From Lathyrus oleraceus (taxonomy: Eukaryota; Streptophyta; Magnoliopsida; Fabales; Fabaceae): a DNA stretch of 64,000 nucleotides. The notes under the pieces were generated by a model. That model was given only the letters and a program-made list of their open reading frames with translations, did no database searches and had not been told where the DNA came from. Below, one piece after another: positions 49,091 through 60,637 of the stretch (the stretch's first letter is position 1; each line of letters begins with the position of its first letter). A program made the position numbers and the translations under genes. The stretch lies in assembly GCF_024323335.1 (NCBI RefSeq), contig NC_066581.1, forward strand, positions 184,094,830 to 184,158,829. Direction: 5' to 3'.

Positions 49091-50741
49091 AATCCCTTCG
49101 TCGGGAAAAATAAACTACATTGACTGATAGTCTTCAATCGGTTGGTGAGCCAAATGGTCAGCCAAGATACTACCTTTGATTGCTTTTTGAGGTCGGTATT
49201 CAATATCATACTCGGATAACAACATCTGCCAACGAGAAATCCTCCCGGTTAAAGCAGGCTTCTCAAATATATACTTGATTGGATCCATTTTTCATATCAA
49301 CCAAGTAGTATGATTCAACACATACTGGCGTAGATGCTTAGCAGCCCAAGCCAATGTGCAACAAGTCTTTTCTAGCATAGAATATCGAGTATCACAGTCG
49401 GTGAACTTCTTAATGAGGTAGTAAATATCATATTCTTTCTTTCCAGATTCATCTTTCTGACCAAGAACACAACCCATAATCCCTTCAAGCACAGTCAAAT
49501 ACATGATCAACGGTCTTCCTTCAACAGGAGGAGACAGAATCGGAGGCTCAAGCAGATACTCTTTGATACTGTCAAAAGCTTTCTGGAAATCTTCGGTCCA
49601 ATCACAAGACTGATCTTTCCGAAGAAGCTTGAATATAGGCGCACATGTAGCAGTCATATGCGATATAAATCTTGAGATATAATTCAAGCGGCCGAGAAAA
49701 CCTCTGACTTGCTTCTCAGTTTTGGGTGCAGGCGTCTCTTGTATTGCTTTGACCTTGGCAGAATCAACTTCAATACCCTTCTCACTGACAATAAAGCCCA
49801 ACAACTTACCAGAACGAACACCAAATGTACATTTAATGGGGTTCAAGCGGAGTTTGTACTTCCTCAAACGCTAGAATAAATTCAATAAATACTCAACACG
49901 TTCTTCTTCATCACTGGATTTAGCTATCATATCATCAACATAGACTTCGATCTCCTTATGCATCATATCATGAAAAAGAGTAGTCATAGCTCTCTGGTAT
50001 GTCGTACCAGCATTGTTTACACCGAAAGGCATCATTCTATAACAAAATGTTCCTCAAGGTGTAATGAATGTCGTCTTCTCCATATCTTCGGGTGCCATCT
50101 TGATCTGATTATAACCGGAAAATCCGTCCATAAATGAAAAGACTTTGAATTTAGCTGTATTGTCTACATACGTATCAATGTGTGGTAGAGGGAAATCATC
50201 TTTCAGACTAGCTTTGTTGAAATCTCTATAATCGACGCACATACGGATTTTTCCATCCTTCTTCGGAACAGGCACAATATTGGCCACCCACTGCGGAAAT
50301 TCAACAGTAACAAGGAAACCGACATCAATATGCTTTTGCACTTCTTCTTTAATCTTCACTGCCATATCAGGATGAGTCCTCCTCAACTTCTGCTTGACTG
50401 GCGGGCATTCTGGATTCAACGGCAATCTATGCTTCACAATCTCAGAATCCAAACCAGGCATGTCTTGATAGGACCAAGCAAACACATCTGAATACTCTCG
50501 AAAAAGATCAATCAACCCCTTCTTAACCTCTAGACACAATTGAGACCCAATCTTGACTTCCTTCACATCAGCCTCGGAACCCAAGTTGACTAACTCAATC
50601 TGCTCTTCGAATGGCTGAATGGCTTTTTCCTCGTGCCCAAGTAGACGTTCTTCATCAATCTCTTCCTCAGCCTCAAACACAAAGAATTCAAAGTTTGGAG
50701 AAGGAGTGGGATCATTGTATTCAATGGGTTTAGAAACCAAC
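49091..50741 (-). pseudogene. pol: Ogre pol, middle: RT and first RNase H, with stops
   Basis: The exon after the intron starts at 50741. Open pieces are 50740-50054 and 49867-49292. RT blocks: KLRRTHPDMAVKIKEEV, GKIRMCVDYRDFNKA, FSFMDGFSGYNQIKM (catalytic Asp), then across a stop at 50051-50053 MMPFGVNNAGTTYQ and YVDDMIAKS near 49920, then KYKLRLNPIKCTFGV. RNase H: GRPLIMYLTVLEGIMGCVLGQ and EKTCCTLAWAAKHLRQY. Stops at about 50051, 49868, 49289 and 49091 break it into parts; the one at 50051 looks like Trp to TGA. Sequence is otherwise conserved, so decay is by nonsense changes rather than large deletion. Confidence 0.9.
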
Positions 50742-51001
50742 CTGCATAATGATATGATATTTTGATTTTAGAGAAGTGAATTGTGACCAAATATTATGCA
50801 TATGAACAATTTATTATTTATTCAATCATGTTTTATGTGATTACCATTTTCAGAAAAGCAAAAAGTAAAAATAAAACATCATAGATGTGGATGAATAGAA
50901 TTGCATTTTATTGATGATAAAAATTTGAAAATGCCCAACAATGTTCACTTCTCCCTTAGGCATAGGAGAAGGATTTTCTCAAAATAACAAAAACAAATTA
51001 C
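50742..51001 (-). other. Ogre intron between protease and RT (260 bp)
   Basis: On the minus strand the donor GTAATTTG begins at 51001 after CGCCCTAA, and the acceptor ATTATGCAG ends at 50742. Joining gives AA|G and keeps the frame from VIIHRPK into LVSKPIEYND. The interior is AT-rich with stops in every frame, while both flanks are coding. Position matches the intron reported for Ogre elements. Confidence 0.75.
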
Positions 51002-52797
51002 TTAGGGCGATGGATAATAACAGGAACATCAACAGCAACCCAATTATTACAAGCCTTTCCATGTGTCACAAAATTGGCGCAGTCTTCATCTTCATCACCC
51101 TCGACCACAGCAGCTGAGTGTTGTTCATTACCATGAATGAACACTCCGCTATGGAAACTCGGTTGCATATCTTCAGCTTTAACATGAGACAACCCTCACT
51201 GGAATCCGAAACCAGATTTATTCTTGTTCTCGGCGACCTCTACCATACGGCCCCACTGCTCTGAACTGCCATCTTCAATAATCTTATGAGCATCTTTGAA
51301 AGAGGACATGGGTGCCCCAGTTTTCTTCACTTCAGCAATAGATGGAGCTTGGAACGGAGTTCCAACCTCCTCCTCAGCTTCAACATACGAAAAAGACGAC
51401 AAATGGATTACCAACAACACTTTCTCTCCACCCACAATGACAAGCTTTCCATTCTTCACAAATTTCAATTTTTGATGCAGAGTAGACGTCACAGCTCCCG
51501 CCACATGGATCTATGGCCTTCCCAACAAACAGCTATAGGCCGGGTGGATATCCATTACTTGAAAAGTAATTTGAAAATCACTCGGACCTATCTTCACTGG
51601 AAGGTTCACTTCTCCTATAACAGTCTTGCGAGAACCATCAAAAGCTTTGACGATCACGCCACTGTACCTCATTGGGGCGCCTTGATATGATAACCTAGAC
51701 AGAGTTGACTTGGGGAGTACGTTCAAAGAAGAACCGGTATCAACCAACACATTTGACAACGCATCCTCCTTACAGCTCATTGATATGTGTAGTGTTAGAT
51801 TGTGATTTATGCCTTCCTCGGGAAGTTCTTCATCACAAAAGCTCAAGTTATTGTAGGAAGTGATGTTAGCCACAATGTGGTCAAATTGATCCACAGTTAC
51901 ATCATGCTCTACGTAAGCTTGCTCCAACACTTTTTGTAATGCTTCTTTGTGCGCTTCAGAATTCATGAGCAGAGACAACACTGAAATCTTTGAAGGAGTT
52001 TGGAGCAGCTGCTCCACCATATTAAATCCATTTCTCTCACTCAGTCTTAATACCTCATTATCATCATTAGACTCCAATTTGCTGGATTCACCAGACTGAC
52101 ACATTGGAGCACTAATCGGGTTTACTACAAGTACATCAATCTTCTTACTAACAGACACATCCTTTATCCCCTCTTTAGGAAAGAAAGGTCCAAAAATACG
52201 ACCGCTACGGGTCACCTTCGTAACATCAGCAATGTTCACAACAGAATTGGTTGTAGGCAACGGAACCTCTTGATCGTTCACTAACATGGTAGCATTATAC
52301 TGATACAAAACAGCTCTATCTGATGCATACGGGACGGGGCCCGCTAACCGTATTACTAATGGCGATATCGATCTATTGGTATTGTTACTGCTGCTACTAT
52401 CAAATTGAATCACTACCCGCTCCGGGGTCTTAAACACTGGTACTATAACATTCACATCATATATATCCCTCGACTGTTGAATCTGGATTACATTCTCATC
52501 CATCAACTTCTGGATATCTCTTTTGACGATTGAACACCGACGGGGGTTTACACTGCAAATCGCACAACCGTCATGGTCGTGCTCACAATCACTGATTGTA
52601 CACAAAGTCATATGCATCTCCACCAAGGACCGACGAATATGTCGCACATCGAATACTCGGAAACTTCTTGGACAACCATCTACTATATTGACAGAGGAAT
52701 TACCATGAGCGGGCAACGGATTGTCTTTCACATTCGGCACACGGTCCTCAAAGGACACCATCCCACTCTTCACTAACTTCTGGACATCGTACTTCAA
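51002..52797 (-). pseudogene. pro: Ogre gag-pol, protease region
   Basis: Open from 52797 to 51511, then on after stops to 51002. Early part (52797-52400): KYDVQKLVKSGMVSFED, CDHD-type Cys/His-rich segment CEHDHDGCAICSVNPRRC. Retropepsin: NVLVDTGSSLNVLPKSTL (Asp-Thr-Gly, about 51740) and PAYSCLLGRP. Stops at 51508-51510 (TAG where Trp is expected) and about 51193-51195 separate the C-terminal VTSTLHQKLKFV.. and MSHVKAEDMQPSFH segments. Protease would cleave the polyprotein; here it is inactivated. Confidence 0.85.
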
Positions 52798-53283
52798 TGG
52801 ATAACAGTTTTCAATATCATGATCGGGAGCTCCTTGATGAAAGGCACAACGGAGTTCGGCTTATACCACCATGGAAGTGGTTCTGGAATTTGTGGCGGAT
52901 TTCTTGGTTGGAGTAGGTTCTTGCGAACAAAAGACAAATACAGTTCGGCATATGACATAGGAATAGGGTCAAAAGAGACATTCTTCCTCTCAAAATTTTG
53001 TTGTTGTTGATTATTGTTGATTATTGTTGTTGTTGTTGTAGTTGTTTCTTCTTTGTTGTGGTTGTTGACGTTGTTGTTGAACTGACATTGATTGATTGTT
53101 TGAGAATACTGGAATAACTGACGAAACTTGATGATGATGTTGACGCGGTTGCGAATTTCTTTTGACATGAGGCCTCCTCTGCCTCCCCACTGATACTGCA
53201 TTGGTTTCACCTTCCTTTTTTCTGGCAAAACTTCTCACATACTTCTTACTTGATGACACCTCTTCTTTAGACAGACGCCCCTC
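52798..53283 (-). pseudogene. gag: Ogre gag C-terminal part, frameshifted at a CAA repeat
   Basis: Two overlapping frames carry halves of one protein: 53259-53011 (KKYVRSFARKKEGETNAVSV, ending in Gln/Asn runs) and the lower half of 53228-52794 (NFERKNVSFDPIPMSYAELY, LLQPRNPPQIPEPLPWWYKPN). The switch falls in the CAA/AAC microsatellite at about 52998-53090, so replication slippage there is the likely cause. A second shift near 52850 separates WWYKP from the CYP-LKYDVQKL frame of the next piece. A stop at 53284 separates it from gag proper. Confidence 0.8.
52998..53090. repeat. TTG/CAA trinucleotide microsatellite inside gag
   Basis: 'ttgttgttgttgattattgttg' and related imperfect repeats. On the coding (minus) strand it gives Gln and Asn runs. 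It coincides with a frameshift. Confidence 0.85.
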
Positions 53284-54102
53284 TCAGATTCCTTCCTCTA
53301 ACCTCATCCTCATGTTTACCATTTCGGTAAAATCACTGGGGGCACTAGAAATCATGCGCTCGTAATAAAATGAACTTAGGGTCTTAAGGAAAATCTTGGT
53401 CATCTCTTTCTCTTCCAACGGAGGATTGATCTGACCAGCAAGCTCTCTCCACCTCTGGGCGTACTCTTTAAATATCTCTTTGTCCTTTTGAGACATAGAC
53501 CTCAGCTGGTCTCTATCAGGCACCATGTCCACGTTGTACTTATACTGCTTCACAAAAGCTTCACCCAGATCATTTAACGTGCGAATACTTGCACTATCCA
53601 ACCTCATGTACCACCTTAAAGCGGCACCAGTCAGACTGTCTTGGAAGTAGTGAATCAATAACTGATCATTATCAGTTTGCATTGACATTTTCCTGGCATA
53701 AATGACAAGATGGCTAAGTGGACAAGTATTTCCCTTATACTTTTCAAAGTCAGGGACTTTGAACTTCATCAGGATCTTGACATTCGGTACTAAACAAAGT
53801 TCAGCAACACTCTTAACGAACAAGTCCTTTCCTCTCAACGTCTTCAATTCCTGTTGTAGCTCAAGGAACTGATCCTTCTTCTCATCCATATTTTCATAAA
53901 CATCTGGACCCTCAGACGGCTCGGAATGGTAGATGGTGTCCTTAACACGAGGCAGAGTGTGAACAACTGGAGGCGGAGCAGACATGACCGGGCTAGATGT
54001 CGGCTTGGAAGCAAAAGTAGGTGCAAACCCTTCAGGCATGAAATTCGGCGGCATTCCCCACGGGAATCCGGAAGGCATAGTCTGACCAAATTGAGTAGCA
54101 GC
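53284..54102 (-). pseudogene. gag: Ogre gag, main part (3' of a solo-LTR insertion)
   Basis: Reads QFGQTMPSGFPWGMPPNFMPEG, a Pro/Met-rich linker, then a gag core FKVPDFEKYKGNTCPLSHL, HYFQDSLTGAALRWYMRL, IFKEYAQRWRELAGQINPPL, paralogous to the gag at 9181-10280. It ends in a TGA at 53281-53283. At 54102 the frame is cut by a 4.6 kb solo LTR; an apparent Met start in the LTR just upstream is accidental. The real N terminus lies at 58661-58836. Confidence 0.9.
54098..54102 (+). repeat. Target site duplication (GCAGC), left
   Basis: GCAGC before TGTCATACCCC at 54103, repeated at 58661-58665. Confidence 0.9.
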
Positions 54103-57100
54103 TGTCATACCCCAATTTTGTTCGGGCATTTTAAATTTTCATAAATTCGATTTAATTTTCAGTTTACATCATATGTACAGCATAACATGCATTTTATCAT
54201 TAATAATACCTGAAATATCAGTCAGGATAAATTTATTGAAAATACAGACAAATCGGTTGAATATTTCCTCAAGTACGGACAAAATCAGCGGATAAAAAGT
54301 TTCGAAATTAAAATTACAGACGCCAGTATTATTAATCTACGGTTCATGTAGTTTAACCTGGTGTGCTCGTTGTATTTTTCAGCAGCTGTTTCAGTTGCAT
54401 TTTGACCCGCCTGAGCCTTTTAACCGGTGCAAACTCATTTCAGAATTTGAAGAAACGCTGTATTTTTTCAATAAGTATATTTCGCACTGATCATTTTAAT
54501 ATATTCGATTTAATTTTTCGAGCAAATTTTTGCCCGACTTTTATTTATTTTTTATCCATTTTAATTTTATTCTTGCCAAAATATTCGGATTAAATAAATA
54601 GAATTTTCCATGTCCTTGTTTTATTTTTATCATACTCATTTTAGAAGTTGAGAATTTTATTTGATTCAATTGGTTTAAATTGCTCTAAATCAATTAAATC
54701 ATATAAAAACAACATTATAGGCATTTTAATTTATTTAAATAGTGTGTGCTTCTTGGTGTGGTTCTTTAATTCGATCCAGACCATCAATTCGAATTAATCA
54801 ATGGTCCACGTTAAACAATCCATGTTTTTCCTATTTCATCCAATCAAAATGTAGAAATTAAATAAATTGGCTAAAAAAATTGTGTCTTCCAAGGACAAAA
54901 AGTCAGCTAACCTCCTACGGATATAAAGAGATAGAAAATAAAAAAGGGAGGCATACATTTCCATTGGCCACTCACAGATTAACGGATGCTCTCACCTCCA
55001 ACGGTTGAAATATAAAAATGAAATAGAATGTGAAAAAGAAAAAAGGTGGATTCACGTTCACCACTAGTCATAAAGATAATAAAAAGGAAATAAAAAATAA
55101 AATAGAGGAACAATATTGTTTCTCTTCTTCCCCAAAACGCACGCCTCTCCATTCATTAACACCAGACAAACTCACCTTCACTTCCACATCATCAGCGTCG
55201 CGCAAACCAACGTCGCAAACACTACCGACATCATCGCGTCCAAAAAAAACATTCACCAATCACCACCGCGCGCATCCATCCTGCTTCCTTCTCCGTCCAA
55301 CAATCCCTCTCCATCACAACCCAACACATCTCCGCCGCTCTCACTAACCGTCCCGACAACACAACCACTCACTGCCGCGTCTCTTCCCGACCACAACGCG
55401 AACCCTCCACCTAACACCATTGCCTCCCTCCCTCGCCGCCGGAAACCCCATTCTCCTCCCGACGATCTACTATCACCCACCAACCAAACCCTTACGTCCG
55501 TGCTTCATAGCAGAAGTAAACCTTTCGCCTTGCAAATCGACGATGTTGTCCATGCCGCCGTACCTCTGGTTCCCGTCACGTCATCCTCCGCACGGCCTAC
55601 CATAAATCCCCGTCAAGCGTACTCCAGTTCAATTTCTTCGCAGCTTCATGGTCACTTTGCAGCAGCATCGGCGGTTTCAAACACAACAATGACTTAATCC
55701 GCAACAACTACGGTAATACATACATTGCCACGAATCCGTTACCACCTGTGTTTGTGTCGTAATTGTTTCCACCATTGATATTGAGTAAAATTGGTAGGTT
55801 TTTTGATGAGTAGCATATGCATTGTCTTGGCTGTGTGGTGATGTGAATTTGATTGTTTATATTTCTAAAAAATTTAACTATGAAAATGAATTGCAATAAG
55901 TGAAGTTTTGAATCATGATTTCATTTCCTGCGTTTGTATTGTTTGAGCTGATAGAGAAAGGGATGTTGGATTTGTTAAGTTTGATTTAAGTTGTTACTTT
56001 TCATTTCTGCTACTTCACAAAAGGGAAACGAACATTTTTTTAACTCTCAGGTTAATTCCTTTTAATTACCCAAAGCAATGCAATGCGGACCAATTAAAAG
56101 AATTTATTTTGTATATTATAATTATCTATATTTGGTTACTATTGAAATGAAAAGAAATTATAGAAACCGCATAAAAATGTGTGTTTGGAAAAGAATAGAA
56201 AATCAATTATTTCCTTTCATTCTTCAATTTCGTTCATTAATGTTGTTAAGTGGATGCAAGTGGAAAAGTGTAGCCTGTTTTTTTATTATTCACTACATTA
56301 TTTTCTAACTTTTATTTACTTATTAGATTTAGAGAAAGAATTAAAGTGATGATTGTTAGGTTTATTATTTGTTCTCACCTTCCATTTGCAATAATAAGTG
56401 TCGAAATAATTTATAAGAGTTATTGTAATGTAATGTTGGTGATCGTTTGATTCTATTACGTTTAATCGAGACTTTAACCGCGGATCCGGCAATTTCATGT
56501 CGGTATATCGCCAAATTTCAATACATTAATAGAATATTTTTCACCGCGTTTAGATTTCGCGAATAACGTTAAATGTTGTTATCTCGCATAAACCGGTTCG
56601 AGCACACCGATTCAATTCAATCAAGTAAAGCAACTTTATTATCCATTTTTTTCCTCTTTTGATTTAATTAATTGATTAAAATTTGTAATTAGTTTAATTT
56701 TGATTAATCAATTTTAATTAATTTAATTATTTGATTTAATTAAATAATTTTGATAATTAATTTTAATTAATTCAATTAACCGATTTAACCAAGTTTTAAT
56801 AAACTAATTTCGTTAAAAAGAAATCGATTGATTTCTCCCATTATCACAACTTCACATTATTTCAAACAAAAAAAAAACTATTTTATGTCATCATCAATTC
56901 ATAATCACTCTCAAGTCTATTCTAAACCAATTCATCATCATTTCAAAACAACTTCAAACCACAATTCTCGATTCAAATGTCGAGCCCGTTTTCAAACACC
57001 CTTGTAAGTCGATCGCATTTAAAAGCATCGCCATCCACCTCGCATAGCTTACTCTTGGGCTTTCTTTTAATGAGACCTATTCGGTTATTAATTAATCGAG

Positions 57101-58660
57101 TAGATGAATAATACACTAAAAATAAAATTCATTTCATTACAAAACACAAATTTAAAACCTCGATCCAATGTCGAGTATTTTTTCTATCCAAATCAAATTG
57201 AAATACCCAATCACAATCAAGCACCATTTCATTTGGAAGTGAAAAGGGGGATGGCTTTGAGTTTTCAATTCCTCTCCTCGATTATTTGAATACAAGTTCT
57301 CTTACTTGGTTAGTCAAATAGTCGTCACTTCCATCCACCTAAGCACAAACAAATCGAATCATTTTATAATAAGAAACGAAAAAGGAGATGACTTTGAGTC
57401 TTCAATTTTTCACTTCGATTATTTGAATACAAGTTCTCTTACTTAGTTAGTCAAATAATTGTCGTTCCTCCACAAACTTCCAAACCCCGATTAAATCAAA
57501 ACACTTTCATAATAACGAAATGAAAAGGGAGTTGACTTTGAGTTTTCAACTTCTCTCCCCAAATTGTTTGAATACGAGTTCTCTTGCTCGGTCAGTCGAA
57601 CAATTGTCATTTTTCCACAAACATACAACTTAATCAAATCACTTTCGTAACAAATTATACAAAAAGGGAGATGGTCTTAAGCCTTTGATTCCTCTCCTCA
57701 AATGCTTGGATATGAGTTGTCTTACTCAATCATTCAAGTACTTGTCGTTCATTATAAAAACACGCCAACCATATACAACCTCATTTTCATAAATATTCAG
57801 ATGAAACAGAAAGCGGTTTAGAGTCTTCTATTCCCTTTCTCGATTATTAGGATACGAGTTGTCTTACTCGATTATCCGAGTATTCGTCATCCGCTCAAAA
57901 CACCTTAACTATTATCAAATCTTTCCTATAATTAAGGATGAAAAAGAAAGTGGTTTAGAGTTTTCTACTCCCTTTCCCGACTGTTAGGATACGAGTTGTC
58001 TTACTCGACTATCCGAATGATCGTCATCTGACCAACAAAACATCCCACATAATTTATTCAACTTGTCACCCCCGTGTGACCAAAACTATTTTCAGAAAGA
58101 ACACTGTTAATCCTTTCTAATGCGCACAACAAACTAGTGTTTAAGCCTCCGCCGAGAGAAGACAAGCCAACGTTTAGCCTTTAGAACGCGATCTAAACAG
58201 TTGTTCGGTAAAAGACACCAACCAACCGTAGTCCCGAACTACCAATGCTCTAATTTCCTTATTGTACCATAAGGATACGTAGGCAGGAGATTGTTGTATC
58301 TTCGTGAGCACACTAATAAAAAAACCTCTCATTTCCCTTTTTGAGGTTCTCATCCATTTCTATTTTTAAAATTTTATAACCCAAAGATAACAAATAAACA
58401 CAAATTAACACTCGAAACGCAAATTAGAACTAAAAGGTTTCCGTTGAGTACAACGGACGTAAGGGGTGCTAATACCTTCCCCTTACGTAATCCACTCCCG
58501 AACCCGAATATGGTTGCGACGACCATTATTCTATTTCCTAAAGGTTTTATCGATATTTTCCTATTCCTTCATTGGGATAAATAAAGTTCAGTGGCGACTC
58601 TGTTCGAACATAATTTTTTCCGCGACCATCGCGAGGAATCGTATTTTTCGAGATGCGATG
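54103..58660 (+). mobile_element. Ogre-type solo LTR inserted in gag (4558 bp)
   Basis: Starts TGTCATACCCCAATTTTG and ends TTTTTCGAGATGCGATG, where related LTRs end GCGACA, so the 3' terminus is TG rather than CA. TSD GCAGC on both sides; removing the LTR and one TSD restores one continuous gag frame. Inside: AT-rich U3; TATA-like ATATAAAG near 54921 and AATATAAAAATG near 55008; a GC-richer leader 55116-55700 with an accidental Pro/Ser-rich frame; the 140-bp repeats at 57240-58030; the conserved 'gaactac..cataaggatacgtaggcaggag' block near 58238; and TGGCGACTCT at 58592-58601. Confidence 0.93.
57240..58030 (+). repeat. Six-copy tandem repeat of about 140 bp in the solo LTR
   Basis: The marker GAATAC.AGTT / GGATACGAGTT begins at 57288, 57425, 57570, 57708, 57850 and 57987 (spacing 137, 145, 138, 142, 137). 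Each unit has 'gaaa.gg..atggctttgag', 'ttc..ttctctcctcga' and 'tcttactcg.ttagtc.aat..tcgtca'. Copies drift steadily from left to right. Confidence 0.9.
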
Positions 58661-58836
58661 GCAGCAATAGGAACGGTTAAACTAGAAACCTCTGAGATGA
58701 CAGTCCTCTGAGGAGGAGGAGGAGTTGCGGGAGTTGGAAAAGAGTGATTCTGAGCAGCTATAACAGACTCCATCATAGCAGTCAGACGAGCAATCTCATA
58801 TTTCAGCTCTCGGTTCTCTTGCTCCAAATGTTCCAT
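58661..58836 (-). pseudogene. gag: Ogre gag N terminus
   Basis: On the minus strand MEHLEQENRELKYEIARLTAMM starts at 58836 (coiled-coil heptads). QNHSFPTPATPPPP and SLTVPIAA follow, running exactly into the insertion site; the next residues are encoded at 54102. An upstream Met at 58914 is in frame, but the sequence before MEHLEQ is not gag-like. The next clearly coding sequence upstream is ORF1. Confidence 0.85.
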
Positions 58837-59305
58837 GATTCTCGGTTGATTGGCGCGAGTGTTGTGTCGGTTAGTCAGCTTGGTTGAAGCATAGAAGAAT
58901 AACTGATAAGACATCTGGCAGAAGAAACCTGTTTATGCAAATGATGCATGAAATGCAATGTTTTGATTGTTTTTATTTTCAAGGAACATACTATTTTATT
59001 TGCAAATATATAATAATAACAATTTGATTGACCATAAAAATCTCTTTTATTCATATAATTTGGAAGGATTACACTGAGTACAATTTCAGAAACCAAAATA
59101 CAAATACAAGAGAAAAAGAGACTAGTTATCTTAAGGATCCCCTAACAACAGTGTTAGATGATATGGCTGCAGGCGCGTACTTTCTTTGGATGCGTCAAAT
59201 CTCGGTCTCATAAGAAGTCTTCATCCGAGCCTTCTCGAGGACAAGCTTATCAGCAATCTTCTTCCAAGCACCGGAAGGTTGAGGCATACTATAGGAAGAT
59301 GGACC

Positions 59306-60637
59306 CTATGGTTCTCTCTGTCTCTTCACTGCTCGGTCTTCAAGAAGTTCGATAAGGGCATCTTTGTCCTTAGTCTCAAGCTGCAAATCCTCATGCTTTT
59401 GGCTCAAAGTATGTAACCATTCTTCCCACATATCTTTCTCTTGCTTCATCTTGGCGAGTGCGTCTTCCAACTCCTCTACGTCTTGGTTAGGGAGAGTTAA
59501 TGGCTCAGCCACAACCATAGACATAGGTCTCTCACAAGCATAAGGCACCTTCAACTCCAAAGCTCTCTTCTTCACCCAAGTAGTGTAAGCTTCCAAAGCT
59601 ACACAGTTGCACGGACCAAGCTCGGATCTTCCTTTCCTATGCACATTATGCTAAGCATGCATCATCTTCTGCTTAAAATGTTGGGGATCTTTACCCTCTT
59701 GATAGAAAAGACCTTCTAACTGAGTTTTATTAGGTTTGCCTCTCAAGAGGAACCCATGTTGACGACGAGCCAAAGCAGGGTTGTAGTTAATTCCTCCTTC
59801 GGTACCAATGAGAGGTACATTAGAGAATTCACCACAACTGTTAATAATATCCAAGCTACTCAATGAAGAATCATGCCAAACAATATCATCATTAGTGAGG
59901 GACATAAGTCTTTGAGACCACCATAGACATTGTTTGTTCTCCACAAAAGCAGACGTCTGAGGCAAGTGCAAAATAAACCATTTGTACAGAAGAGGAACAC
60001 AACACACAATAGTTCCACCACCTTTAGAATTCCTTAGATGCAAAGAGAAATACATATCACCCAACAAAGTAGGCACAAGATTCCCAATCAAGAAGATTCT
60101 AATGGTGTTAACATCAACAAAATTGTCAATGTTAGGGAACAAAGCCAAACCATAGATGAGCAACAAAAAGATAGCTTCAAAAGCATCCACACTACCGGCT
60201 TGAGCAAAAGCAGTAGCTTTCCTAATAAGGAACTCAGAAGTCAACCCAAACATTTCTCCTTTCTTCACCCAATGAGCCTTAATCTCAAACTTCTTCAAAT
60301 GAAGAGCTTCAGCTATAATATGAGATCTGGGAATCTCCTCCAATCCACTAAAAGGCACCTTGTCAGAAATAGGTATTCCCAAGAGATGGGCATACTCCTC
60401 CAACGTAGGCACGGGCTGATAATTGGGAAAAGTGAAGCAACGATAGAGAGGATCATAAAACTGAACCAACACACTCAAGAGTCCTTCAACTGCATCAGTA
60501 GACAATACAGATAAAAGCATCCCATGACGTTGTTTGAAGTCCAAGAGATCTAATACAAAAGATGATAGTTTCCTTAACTCTTTCAAGTCGGGACATCTGA
60601 AATTGTACTTCTTAGTGTTCCTTCGTCCAAAATCCAT
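59306..60637 (-). pseudogene. Ogre ORF1 (extra protein upstream of gag), one stop
   Basis: 443 codons from MDFGRRNTKKYNFRCPDL, read through a single TAG at 59648-59650 (Trp or Gln expected). Recognised as the extra ORF1 protein of Ogre, related to the plant mobile-domain family: LDFKQRHGMLLSVLSTDAVEGLLSVLVQFYDPLYRCFTFPNYQPVPTLEEYAHLLGIP, AHWVKKGEMFGLTSEFLIRKA, FEAIFLLLIYGLALFPNIDNFVD, RRQHGFLLRGKP. After the stop there is a coiled-coil tail (VEELEDALAKMKQEKDMWEEWLHTLSQKHEDL..). The function in the retrotransposon is unknown; family knowledge only places it between PBS and gag. It is absent from the non-autonomous element at 6358-16042. Confidence 0.88.

Noticed and set aside
55116..55697. A 193-codon open frame, rich in Pro, Ser and Thr
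   Set aside because: It lies wholly in the leader part of a solo LTR, has low-complexity composition and overlaps other open frames on both strands. It is explained by local GC-rich sequence.
59158..60514. Plus-strand frames opposite ORF1
   Set aside because: Antisense shadows of the Ogre ORF1 coding sequence.
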